64,000 nucleotides of DNA from Isochrysis galbana (Eukaryota > Haptophyta > Isochrysidales > Isochrysidaceae). The notes beneath the pieces were generated by a model, which searched no databases, was not told where the DNA came from, and saw only the letters and a program-made list of their open reading frames with translations. Made by a program: the position numbers and the translations under genes. This document shows, piece after piece, positions 20,784 through 30,700 of this stretch (the stretch's first letter is position 1; each line of letters opens with the position of its first letter). Location: NCBI GenBank assembly GCA_018136815.1, contig CM030936.1:310001-374000 (forward strand), in the 5' to 3' direction.

Positions 20784-22289
20784 TTACGCGGCGGCGGCGG
20801 CCGCTCGTGCACGTCTGGCGTAGGGTCGCCAAGCGCGAGAGAGCGAGCCGGCGGGCGGGGCGCCTGCTCGCTCAGCAGCGGCCCCTAGCCCACGTAGCAT
20901 CTGCGTGGTGCGCAGTACAAGGAACAGGTCCTTGGGCAGCGTCTCGACCAAGCCCGATGAGGAACCCGAGGTGGCCTTCTGCGCCTTGGTCTCAACTACC
21001 AGCACTGTGCCCGCGTCAAACATGCCACGCGCCAGCTCGGCCGCCGCCGCCTCGTCCGTCTTCTCACCCGTTCGCACGCCCAGCGCGTGGAGTGAGGCGG
21101 CGACGCGCGCCTCGCCCCGCGTGTCCGATGGGCCGGCCGACTCGGAGAGGGCGAGGAAGAGCTCGGCCAGCTGGGCCCGCCGCGCAGCCGTCATTGGGCC
21201 ACCGCACTGCCCCCAGTCGATCAGCCAAAGCAATGGTGGCGGTGCCGGCAGCAGCGCGCGAATGCCCGGCGGCGCAATGGCGCGCAACGCTCGCAGCATA
21301 GTGCGCGGGCGACTAGGCACGAGCAAGTTTCCGGGGTGCGGGTCGGCGTGGAACGTGCCGTCGCCCAGCAGGATCATCTGACCATAGCTCTTATACAACG
21401 CGCGCAGCATCCTGCCCGCAAAGAGGCGGGCGAGCGCGCCGCTGTGCGCCGACTCGGCTCCCTCGGCAGCCACCCCGCGCGCGAGCATCGAAAGCGGCAC
21501 GCCATCAACAAGCGAGACAACCAGGCAGCGCTCAGTCGCGCCTAGCGCTGAGGGCGCCACGATCGCACCGCGGGAGAGCCGGCTCACCTTGGCGCCCACC
21601 GAGAGAGTGTTGGCGTACTCGTTGCGCAGGTCGAGCTCAGCCGCCATGCGCTCGCTCAGCTCGTCGATTCCGCTCACCAGATCGAAGTCGAGCTCGAGTG
21701 CCTGAAGTATACCCGCCGCGAACCGCACCGCGCGTAGGTCGCGCGGGAAGCGGTGTACATCGGGCCGCCGCACCTTCACCGCCACAGGCATGCCGTTTGC
21801 CATACCCCACAGTGGCCAGCGGCGGTGGCGCGGTGCGAGGCGCGCCGCGTGCACCTGCGCAACCGAGGCCGAGCCGAGCGGCTGATCTACCCATTCGCTG
21901 AGTGGACCGAGGCCCAAGTGTGCAAGCTCCGTCTCCGCCACCGCTCGCGCTAGTCGCCCGTCCACCGGCTCCACTGCGTCGCATAGCGCAGAGAGCGGGA
22001 GCGTCCACTCGATAGGCACCAGGTCGGGCCGGCCTGAGAAGAACTGGCCCACCTTGATGAAGAAGCCGCCACGGCTGGCGCACAGGTGGTATAACTCGTT
22101 GCCGACTCGCGCGTGCGTCCGCCGCCAAGCCGCCTCACGCTCTGCCGCCGGCTGCAGCCCAATGCGCAGCTGCGCCAGCTTGAGGTCTATGTAGATGCGG
22201 CTGGCGCCCATGGCAAACCAGAGTTCGCGCACGAATGGCGCCTCTGCTGCACGTGCGAGAGCAGCTTTCGACGGCGCAGGCTCGTGCAT
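20784..22289 (-). CDS. ABC1/ADCK (UbiB-type) atypical kinase
   Basis: A single open exon of 501 residues from MHEPAPSKAA. Upstream in-frame Mets to 22679 were rejected because that stretch runs into repeat family H. Diagnostic motifs in order: KVGQ (79-82, KxGQ helix), GSASVAQVH (139-147, the Ala-rich loop replacing a Gly-rich loop), VAVKV with Lys near 172, RNEYAN with Glu near 224, catalytic HADPHPGN (314-321) and LIDWG (356-360) in the DFG position. Family members act in mitochondria or plastids, several in ubiquinone or prenyl-quinone metabolism, and have unusual nucleotide binding. No clear transit peptide is seen from the chosen start. The C-terminus is Ala/Arg-rich. Confidence 0.9.
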   Translation of the reverse strand: MHEPAPSKAALARAAEAPFVRELWFAMGASRIYIDLKLAQLRIGLQPAAEREAAWRRTHARVGNELYHLCASRGGFFIKVGQFFSGRPDLVPIEWTLPLSALCDAVEPVDGRLARAVAETELAHLGLGPLSEWVDQPLGSASVAQVHAARLAPRHRRWPLWGMANGMPVAVKVRRPDVHRFPRDLRAVRFAAGILQALELDFDLVSGIDELSERMAAELDLRNEYANTLSVGAKVSRLSRGAIVAPSALGATERCLVVSLVDGVPLSMLARGVAAEGAESAHSGALARLFAGRMLRALYKSYGQMILLGDGTFHADPHPGNLLVPSRPRTMLRALRAIAPPGIRALLPAPPPLLWLIDWGQCGGPMTAARRAQLAELFLALSESAGPSDTRGEARVAASLHALGVRTGEKTDEAAAAELARGMFDAGTVLVVETKAQKATSGSSSGLVETLPKDLFLVLRTTQMLRGLGAAAERAGAPPAGSLSRAWRPYARRARAAAAAA

Positions 22290-22768
22290 GGCACACAGGA
22301 GGGACGGGAGGAGAGGGATGAGCAGTGCAGATGGCGTGGGAGAGGAGGAGGGGCGCCACACGTGTCCGCGTGGGGAGGGGGAAGGTTCGGGCGGGAAGAC
22401 ACGAAAGAAGCAGCCGAAGGCGCCGTGTGAGGCAGCGGCCACTGAGTGCCACTCAGCCTGGGGCGGGCTTTGGCGCGCAAGCACCGCCGCCAGAATGCTG
22501 CAGGCGGGAGGCGACAAGACGCGGATGCTAGTGAACGTCACGCAGGCTGCGATCGAGAGAGGGCAGTCGCACCAAGGGAGCTGGGCACCCAAGAGAGCCT
22601 TTACTTTACAGGCCCCGGCATTCATTCGTAAGTTCAGGAAAAAGAGGTCGCGTTCCGTCGAATATGGGACATAAAACATTTAGTAGTAAAATTATTTAAC
22701 TCTTTACTGCCGGGAGCGCAGCATGCAAATGGATGCTTCGATGTTTGGTTTTTTGAGGTGAGAGAAGA
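22290..22768. other. Upstream of ABC1 kinase; repeat ends
   Basis: Carries the family H end AGGTCGCGTTCCGTCGAATA at 22636 and, at 22697-22745, the reverse of a sequence found again at 24333-24375 (GAAGCATCCATTTGCATGC..CGGCAGTAAA). The TTTGAGGTGAGAGAAGA at 22752-22768 is the left target duplication of the following LINE. Confidence 0.5.
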
Positions 22769-23952
22769 AAAAAAAACCTTTTAATGTTCTCGCCTCGCAC
22801 GCGGCCACGGGTTTAACTCCTGTAGCCACGCCCACTTCCCTTCCTCTTCCTCTCCCTCGCTACCCGCCTTGCGGCATCTCCCCTCGTGCACTACTTGGGG
22901 CCCAGGTTGCCGGGGGGGTTAGGTTGGGCGGGGTGCACCGACCCCTAGTGGAGATTCCCCGTCTTCCTCCTGTGCCTCTAGGTGGCCTGTTTCTTCTTGT
23001 GTCGAGGCGTGAGTGTCATCGCATGGTGTGTTAGTCGTCTCTTGTGCTGTCATTGTCGTTTTCGCGGCGTGGTTCTTGTCATTCTGTGGCGGGGTGTGTG
23101 TGCCTGGGTCTCAGGCGAGCCTCTCGGCGAGGCCGATTGCTTTCGCTACTAAGCCTAGGCGGGCGCTCATTTTTAAAGTTCCTTTGTCGTCTTCTATAAA
23201 GATTGGAGCGCTGAGCTCCGGCAGGCTCTTGAGTTTTGGTTTTCTCCCTTGGGCCGCCTTTCTCGTGCGCGCCAGGTTGTGTGTTTTCGGCGTAGTAAGA
23301 CCTCTTGCTAGGGTAGTGAATCTCACGAGCGTGGATTCTAGAACGGGTATATAGTGGTATTCGTATGACTCGAACTCTACTCTGTAAAAGTCTCTTATTA
23401 TGTATTTCCACGCGATGATGTACAAAGTCTTCAAGCTATCGGGGGTTGTCGCGCCTGGATACGCGAATAGTCTGTCCTTCGCCTTTTGTTTTCGGGTCCG
23501 ATTCACGTCAGGGGTGTATTCTGTGATGGCGTCTATGGCGTCGAATATTTTCTTCGTCGCGGGGCACCATGCAAGGTGACACGAGTTCTCCTGATGGCGG
23601 TTGCATAGCTTACATTTTTCCGTTGGGCTACCTGCGAACCTATTCTTGGTTCCTATTCTTCTGTGAGTGATGTGTTTGAAGTGTGGGTGTTTGTCGGTGT
23701 GTTTTAATAGTGGTAGGGTGTATAGCTTGGCTAGGTGTCTCCAATCTTCTTTTGTGATGTCTAGTCGTTTCTCCCATGCCTTCCTGGCCGTTTGAGAGGC
23801 GTTGTGTCGTGTCTCTTTGAGTGTGACTCTAGTGATGTCGGATACTTTGATCGCGTCGAGCGCGATTTTGCCTTTATGTATGGCGTATTCGTCGGCTAAC
23901 GGGTATTCCATGTTTTTCGGTCCTTTGTATCCGTTTTCCCATTGGGCCGGGG
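22769..23952 (-). mobile_element. 5'-truncated LINE with 17-bp target duplication
   Basis: TTTGAGGTGAGAGAAGA flanks both sides (22752-22768, 23953-23969). The minus strand encodes the end of a reverse-transcriptase protein, then a ~340-bp 3' UTR ending CATTAAAAGG and a run of T. The 3' UTR shares landmarks with copies at 7885, 11088 and 45460. 5' truncation plus a long target duplication is the LINE signature. A T-rich instead of A-rich tail in coding orientation is unusual. Confidence 0.88.
23111..23952 (-). CDS. LINE reverse transcriptase C-terminal region
   Basis: About 280 residues ending at 23111. The core is a CCHC motif, CKLCNRHQENSCHLAWCP, in the position where many LINE pol proteins carry a C-terminal zinc knuckle. 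Upstream is a Lys/Thr/His-rich stretch; downstream are aromatic-rich segments such as YIIAWKYIIRDFYRVEF. The RT core is lost by 5' truncation at 23952, so reading upstream of that point is chance sequence. Lower GC than the host genes around it. Confidence 0.75.
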
Positions 23953-23969
23953 TTTGAGGTGAGAGAAGA

Positions 23970-24599
23970 GAGGAAGACATGTTCAACGATATAAGCGACG
24001 CTTTCCGCAAAGAAAGAGATGATCAAATTTTCCCCGATCCCCCCCCCCCCCCTCCCCCCCCCCTCTCCCTCCCAGTCCCACTCCGTTGCGCCGCGCCGCC
24101 CTCCCCTCAACCTCTCACACCTCTTTCTAACGTGCACACGTGGATTATTTGGTAAACTGAAGCATCCAAATGGCTGCTTCGCCCCTGGGCCTATTTTCTC
24201 CATAATTCCATACTACAATCTCGACCTATTGTGTTGAAAATGGGTGGGAAATGTGGGGAAGGATGTCCCTGAGGCTCCCCCAGCACCTCATGGGCACCCC
24301 TCAAGGCGTTGGCGAGCAGGGACGAAATATGTCGTTTGAAGCATCCATTTGCATGCTCCGGCAGTAAACAGTTAATATGGGGTTTGGAGCGTGAGGCTTG
24401 GCCCGCGGGCCAGAGTTTCGCGAAATGTTTTGCAAAATTTGGGTGGACAGACGAAATCGAAATTTTTGACCGAAATTTGGGTGCAAGTGCGAGGCGCTGA
24501 AGAACGGCGCATAGCGCCGAAGCGAAATTTGGGCCCTGAACGAAGCGCCCTCCCCCCCCCCTTCGCCTCCCCCCCGCATGCGCAGCATGCAGCATGCAC
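23970..24599. other. Intergenic with decayed repeats
   Basis: Poly-C run at 24040-24062. GAAGCATCCAAATGGCTGCTTCG near 24147 and GAAGCATCCATTTGCATGC at 24336 are related to each other and to the inverse at 22697-22745. No gene was recognised. Confidence 0.4.
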
Positions 24600-24977
24600 A
24601 GGTTGAGTATGGCTTCATCGACCGCTTCACTGCAGCGCACATGAAGAAGCGACGAGGAATCAGGGGTGCGCGGGGTGCTCCTCCTCCTCGCTTTCGCCCT
24701 CCTCAACCTCCTCGACCTCCTCAGCTTCCTCTTCTCCCTCCTCAGCTTCCTCTTCTCCCTCCTCCTCTTCCTCTTCCTCCTCCTCCTCCTCCTCCTTCTC
24801 CTCCTTCTCCTTCTCCTCCTCGCGCTTCTTCTTCGACTGAACGCCGCCGGCCCTCTTCTTCATAAGAAGACTCGTCGCCTTTATGTCACTAAACGTGTCG
24901 GAAATCTCCACGTACAGGTTGAGTATGGCTTCATCGACCGCTTCACTGCAGCGCACATGAAGAAGCGACGAGGAATC
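24600..24977. repeat. 62-bp direct repeat flanking a CT-rich tract
   Basis: GTTGAGTATGGCTTCATCGA and the following 40 bp occur at 24601 and again at 24916, 315 bp apart. Between them lies a CTCCTC/CTTCTC tract at 24677-24830, whose minus strand would read as a poly-Glu tail. The minus strand at 24870-24990 gives protein-like sequence (DSSSLLHVRCSEAVDEAILN), but it overlaps the repeat and could not be placed in a gene. Confidence 0.6.
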
Positions 24978-25100
24978 GCACGGATCTCGCATCACGAAGA
25001 AGATGAAAACTCAGCACGCGTAGCTGGGGGTATAATAGACCAAAAAGAAAACAAATAACCTGACAATTGAGCCGGGGGGGAGGGAAACTGCGCCCAATGT

Positions 25101-25154
<54 letters not shown>

Positions 25155-25200
25155 TAAAACAAATAACCTGGCCCTCTTTTGACGGAACGCGACTTTGGGC
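24978..25200 (+). repeat. Repeat end: KMKTQHA tail, GT microsatellite and family H terminus
   Basis: AAGATGAAAACTCAGCACGC then a stop closely matches the end of the histone-fold-like frame at 26731. About 130 bp on come a (GT)n run (25101-25148) and the family H terminus CCTGGCCCTCTTTTGACGG..CGACTT at 25168-25195. The 26.4-26.9 kb segment has the same order, so both are 3' parts of one repeat. Confidence 0.6.
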
Positions 25201-25379
25201 AGTGCGCGCAATACTATAGTAGCACAGTAAAAGTAGAGCCAGAGTGTTTTAGTTGACTATAGTCAAGTTTTATGACTATTGAAAGAAACGATTAATTATG
25301 CCATGATTAATTCCAAGGTTGCTGTATTCATAGTCAGACTAAAGGCAAAAAGAATGTAGTCATCGTAGTCATTTTAATC
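25201..25379. other. AT-rich spacer
   Basis: Contains GACTATAGTCAAGTTTTATGACTA and further GACTA/TAGTC inverted pieces. No gene. Confidence 0.3.
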
Positions 25380-25499
25380 AAGGTGAGGGTTGCTCTCGTA
25401 ACACTCAGACCCTACAGCCTCGCCTCGCCTCGCCAGCCCCTGCCATCACAGCCCTCCTCTCACTCACCCTCGCCTCTCGCCGCTCGTTCCATGTCGCTC

Positions 25500-25965
25500 T
25501 CGCCGCCGTCCTCGCCCTCGCTCAAGCCCGCCTGCCCGCCTTCCTCTGCTGACGGGCTTCAGCCAGTCAGCACCTCTGAAGTGGCCTCCCTCGCCGCGCC
25601 TGCCGCCGGCTTTGCCCCTTCCTCATTGCCCTCAGGCCCTATGGGCCACTCCAATTCGTCATACATACATGAAGTCGATGTCCTCACCCAAGTCTTCTAT
25701 AGGTGGGAATTGATTCGTAGTGCAATACTCCCACAGAAGCTTCCCGTTGCGACGTGCAGACAGGTGAGGTGACACTTGACGGGGCTCTTCGTCTGGTTCC
25801 ATAGGACGCTTCAGAGAAGAGGAGGAGGCCATCGCGATTCTGGTACGCGTGACGAATTGGGATGGCCCATAGGGCCTGAAGGCAATGAGGAAGGAGGCAG
25901 ACCGGTGGCAGGCGCGGCGGAGGAGACGACTTCGGAGACGCTGACGGGCTGAGGCGGGTTTCGAC
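25500..25965. repeat. Repeat family D pieces in inverted arrangement
   Basis: Plus strand 25540-25640 and minus strand 25965-25850 both match the 20150-20280 block (CTTCCTCTGCTGACGGGCTT; CCTTCCTCATTGCCCTCAGG), giving a loose inverted repeat with a ~200-bp centre. Confidence 0.6.
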
Positions 25966-26300
25966 GCTGGTGGCGACCATTGGAGGAGAATCGAGACCGT
26001 CACGAGGCGGTAGACGGTCGACGAGGATGGCGCAGTCGGGGCAGTTCTCGATGACCTCCAGAGGCAGGCGAACGGAGAACGTACCCCTCGATCGCGAGGG
26101 GATAGTGATAGGCTGCCTGGTGTACAGGGCGAATTCCTTCAACGCGGCGGCCGACGTGGATCCATTTGCGGAGAATGGTTCAACCTCGACGGCGGCGAAC
26201 GAGGGGGAAGGAGACGAGGGAGGACTGCGTGTGAAGTCGAAACGAGGGGGCGGCTCGAGCTCGGGATCGGGGGGCGGCAATGAAATCGAAGTCGGCAACG
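25966..26300 (-). mobile_element. Possible LTR-retrotransposon-like fossil fragment
   Basis: About 110 codons include QPITIPSRSRGTFSVRLPLE and a following IENCPDCAILVDRLPPRDG stretch. This vaguely resembles the spacer after the protease in LTR-retrotransposon pol. It is a short fragment without ends or other domains, and the assignment is weak. Confidence 0.2.
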
Positions 26301-26398
26301 CCGGCGGCGACTCGTCGTGAGCCTGGCAGGATCAGAGATCGTCCGCAATGGGGACGAGCGGCGAGTCATCCGCCTGAGGTGAGTCGGCGGAGATCATA

Positions 26399-26731
26399 GC
26401 GACTAGCGCTCGTCGGCGACTACTCCGACGAGTATACGACAGGATCCCCAAGACCAAGTACATTGGAGACGAGGCCGCCGTCGCTTACCTCTGCATGGAA
26501 TACATCACGGCGGTCGCGTACGCTGAAACGAATCCCATGGTGCAAGTGCACCGAGCAGCTGGCAAACTCTACATGGAGAACAAGAAGGTCGTCCTCGCAC
26601 GCGTCACGGACCTCGCCACCCAAGATCAGCCAAGCGACATCGTCGCCTGCCAGAAGAACGACATCGACAATAGGATCGAGGAGGAGGGGTGTGAGAAAAA
26701 GACGAAAAGGATGAAAACTCAGCCTGCGTAG
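26399..26731 (+). CDS. Histone-fold-like fragment, probably within a repeat
   Basis: An open frame of about 110 codons ending KRMKTQPA. Its middle, AAVAYLCMEYITAVAYAETN then HRAAGKLYMENKKVVLARV, follows the spacing of a histone fold (helix 2, loop, helix 3 with a final LAR), closest by eye to H3 or H2A. Upstream LLRRVYDRIPKTKYIGDEA would be helix 1 and loop. No clear start Met exists before 26495, so it may be a partial exon. A second copy of its last codons lies at 24998-25023, followed by the same family H end, which suggests the gene is carried by a repeat. Confidence 0.4.
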   Translation, partial: ATSARRRLLRRVYDRIPKTKYIGDEAAVAYLCMEYITAVAYAETNPMVQVHRAAGKLYMENKKVVLARVTDLATQDQPSDIVACQKNDIDNRIEEEGCEKKTKRMKTQPA

Positions 26732-26739
26732 CTCTGGGG

Positions 26740-26936
26740 TTACCGTGTGTTTTGGGGAGGGGGGGGGGGGGAGTTGCTAATATGCTCACGCGCCGCGTCC
26801 TTGTATGTCGTGATTAGCTTTGTACTCATCTTTGTAATAATAATACTCTGGAGACTGGTTGAAAAAGAAAACATTCACCTCTGGGTGAAAAAAAATCACC
26901 TGGCCCTCTTTTGACGGAACGCGACTTTAGGCTACG
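26740..26936 (+). repeat. Repeat family H, copy
   Basis: After a G run it shows GCGCCGCGTCCTTG, GAAAAAGAAAACA and the terminus CACCTGGCCCTCTTTTGACG through CGACTT, in the same order as 7590-7700. Only one end is present, unlike the inverted form at 7511. Confidence 0.65.
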
Positions 26937-27460
26937 GGCTACACACTACACACCTACTATCTACTATCCTAGGGAGACGAGACTCCCAAACAACCCACCC
27001 ATGGGGAAAGCCGCTTGGCTGGGCCCCCACAAAGTGACAAAGAGGCGCATCGAAACGTGCCTCCCCGTAACAACGTAACAACGAGCCAAAAAGCCCGCCT
27101 CCCCCCTCCCCCGATGCCAGACCCACACCCACACACACCCAAAGACCCAAAGTAGCGCACATGGATCGACCCCCCGAAACCGAACAAAAAGGAACGGGGG
27201 GGGGGGCGGAAAGGGGAGTGAGGGTCGGGCAAGGGCGATGTCAGGTGTGGACCCTAGCGGAAGGGATAGCGGTTAGCAGAGTAGTAGTCATCTTCAAGAA
27301 TATACATATATTTAACGGACCCCGCGTATATTTATATCTAGGCCTTATTACTTTACCATCAGAACATGATAGATCTTTACAATTCTGACACAACCTGGAT
27401 TTATCTCTGTCTGCTCGTCTCGACTCCGGACCACAAGGGGGAAGCAGGGGAAAGAAGGGG
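26937..27460. other. Intergenic with a family D piece
   Basis: Minus strand 27060-26990 translates to CHFVGAQPSGFPHG, matching family D at 20100 and 41850. The rest shows no supported gene. Confidence 0.4.
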
Positions 27461-27465
27461 GGGGG

Positions 27466-27469
<4 letters not shown>

Positions 27470-27514
<45 letters not shown>
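27470..27514. repeat. (GA)n microsatellite
   Basis: About 22 uninterrupted GA units, 225 bp upstream of the J-domain gene. Confidence 0.9.
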
Positions 27515-27517
<3 letters not shown>

Positions 27518-27738
27518 CGCGGCCATCCTCGCCCCTCATTTTCTTCTGATATCCCCACGATATAAGAGGGAATCGCCTACGAGGCCACAGCACACACCCT
27601 CTCTTCCTCCGCACGATCTCCGCTCGCCGACCCCTTCCCACCATCCTCCTTTTATTCCCTGATCACTGCCCCTGTTCTCTCTAAGAATGGACCCCACCTT
27701 CGCCTCCTCCCCTGCTCCCTCTCCCTCTCCCTCCCCCC

Positions 27739-30700
27739 ATGGATGGTACGCCCCCCTCTCCCCCCTTCCCTCCCCCCTCCCTCCTCCACCGCGTCTACTC
27801 ACCTCCTGTCCGCCTCGCCATAGACTACTCCTTCGACCTCTACGCTGCACTCGAGCTCTCTCCCTCGTCCTCCCTCGATGAGATCAAGAGAGCCTACCGC
27901 CGCCTAGCGCTCCAGCACCACCCGGACAGGAATCGGGGAGAGCAGGCGCGTTGGGGAGGGGAGGAGGGACGGGCTTGCCGGACGCCGCGGGGCGCACGAC
28001 GCACGACACATGCATTACCACCTCACCTCACGTTACCTCACCTCACTTCTCCCTCCCTCCCTCTCTCTCTTTCTCTCTCCCTCTCTCTCTCTCTCGCACA
28101 TGCACATGCACATGGACTGCGGCACACTCTAGCACGCTGCAACACGCTCGCCACTCACACGCACGTGCTCGCACCTGCCCACTTGGGTCGCTGAATCGCG
28201 TACCACACTGCGCCATGCCACATAGCACTGGCTTCTGCATCCCACAACCCGCGACAGCATGCGGTATCGACGCAATCTGCGCGCAGGGTTCTTCCACTCA
28301 ACATTCGGGGGCTGCCTTGCAAAGTCATGCCATGCGAAAAAACTGGAGGCGAGCGTGCACACCGCAGCACGCCACGCCACACCCACCCATACGCTTCACA
28401 CCTCCTCACATCTGTGGAGTTCGGCGCTTGCAGTTTACGCAGCCGCTTAGGCTCCTGCCTGGGCGCTGTTCTGCATCGCCTACGGCGGCCTGACTAACAC
28501 GCTGCTTCCGTCCGCCTGCTAGCAGTCGGAGTTTTTCCTCAACCTCAAGACGGCGTACGACGTGCTGAGTGATGAGGATCAGAGGCGCAATTATGATGCC
28601 TTTCATTCGTCGCGTGAGTTTGTACGGGACCGGCGGCCTCTCTCTGCCAAGGAGGCTGCATGGCTCGTCGACCAGCAAAAGCGCTCGTGGGGAGTGAGAG
28701 AGATCCACCCGTTTGCCGTGTGCATCCTGTGTGAGTCGTGTCCGTGCCCCGCGGACGGCGTCTGCTACGCGTGCGGAATGACCTTTTGCCAGGTGCCTAT
28801 TGAGCCAGCCGATAGCCGTCGCCATTTGCGTGGCAATGCCTTTCATACCTGATGAAGCCTAGAATCTCTTCTTTGTGAGTGCTTCGTCCGCCTCCATCGT
28901 ATTCCGTGGCTGCTCATCCATCGATCGCCCGTTTTGTAGATGTGCGTGCGCAAGATGCACACGAACGGCAAGACGGTGCCTCACTACCCATGTCGCAACA
29001 GCACCAAATTCTCCGAGGACCTCGTCAAGTCTGGCAAGGAGAAGGAGGCCGAACGGCGGATGCTCAAAGGGCCCTCGAACCAATGGCTCATGTCCGATGC
29101 TGATTTCAATCATGAACGGGACGTGTACAAGTGAGTCAAGTAGCTCGGTAGATGGGCGGGCTTTGCTCACGTACTTAGCCCACCGAGCTGAACAACCCCC
29201 CCCCTCCCCCCCCCCAAGGGAGCGTGTCAAGCGAGGCGCTCCCGAGCTTTGCACATACTGGGCATGGTCGCAAACGCGATACACAGTGCACCTCGCCGTC
29301 TGGCTGCCCTCTTCCGACGGCAATGCAGACATCATCTTCGACCAGGACCCTCAAGGGAGGCAGCGCATAAAGTTGCGGCCTTCAAACATGCCGGTGAGAG
29401 GCCGCCCGCGCGATGCGCATGCACGAACCCCCCTCACCCCCCTTCTGCCTCCCCCGACTGACCCCACACCTCTCACGCATCTTTTGCATGACCAGACGTT
29501 ATTCGAGCGCACTTTCGCGCACGCCGTCGACGAGTCGCGCGCGGGCGACGCCTTGTTTTTTCAGCATATGCACTGCATGACCTTTTGCCTTGCAAAAGCC
29601 AACGTGGGCGAGCGATGGCGGTGTCTCTTCACCGGCGACTCGGATGGGGAACGCGAAATGCCGCTCGCCGATACGATGTATACGGTTGAGGAGGAGCAGG
29701 TGCGCCACCGAGGGCGGCACACGTGGCTCCGCACGGCCGATGCGACCGCATCGCCGCGTCTAAGTATGCGAGGCGGGACACCTGCGTGCTCGTTGATGAC
29801 GCTCCCCTGCGCCCTGCCCCCTCTCTCCGCCTACCTCTCAGACTGGAGGCTTCAAGCCAATTAACCACTACCGCATCGCAGGGCGCAAGGAGACAGCCTC
29901 CGAGTGGCACGAGGTGACCGTCTCGGTGGTGGTACCCGAGGAGAGCACCCGTTCGCTCGTGAGCGCGTCGATCTCGTCCACCCATTTGGAGGTGACGGTC
30001 AAGCCGCCGCCGGGCGGCGGGGCATCCGTCGCCGACTCGCTGTCAAACGTGCACCTCGAGCCGGAGGACGCAATCTCAAAGCGCGCGGCAGCCGCCTCGT
30101 ACCGGCCTTACCTTTCGTGGCGGCGGCGATTGCAGCCGCGCACCCTCAAGTATGAGGACGGCCACACCTCGCGCACGCACGTCGACACGGCCAACTCGAC
30201 GTGGCTGCTCGGCACCGACGCAGCGGGCCGTCGCTGCATCCAGTTCGTGCTAGCACAGTGGATGGAGGGCGCAAATAAGAACCAGGAGGAGAGCATCTCG
30301 AAGCAACTAAAAGCGAGCGGCCTCTCAGTGCTGACCGAGGAGAGCGACCCCTTCCACCTCTTCGACCTTTTGCAGGCCGAGATGTGGCTGCGCGCGGGCG
30401 CCGTGTACAAGCCCCGCTCGCAGCTGTGCGACCCCGCGCAAAAGCTCGTCGAGGAGATGGAGAAGCACGAGGAGCGCGAGGGACGTGACCCCGCGGCATT
30501 GCGCGCCTCGCCTCTCGCCGAGCTGTGGGAAGGGGATGAATGGCAAGAAGGGGAGGGCGAGGAAGTAGACGAGGAGGACGAGGAGCCCGCGTACTGGGCT
30601 GCAGGTGCCGGCGGCGCGCGCGAGGGCGGCAAAGGGGCGCGCAGCCAGCCATCGGGCGGCGGCGAGGTGGACAATGCAAGCAAGTGGTGGGAGTCCGAGC

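Noticed and set aside
22290-22679. N-terminal extension of the ABC1 kinase
   Set aside because: The extra codons run into repeat family H and have no targeting-peptide character; MHEPAPSK at 22289 fits better.
24660-24995. Minus-strand gene with poly-Glu tail
   Set aside because: The tail is a CT-rich simple repeat and the rest overlaps a 62-bp direct repeat; no start, splice or homology support.
27687-27881. Earlier ATG at 27687 as first exon of the J-domain gene
   Set aside because: Joining it through GTACGC to the acceptor at CGCCATAG creates an in-frame stop; the frame from 27739 reads straight into the J domain.
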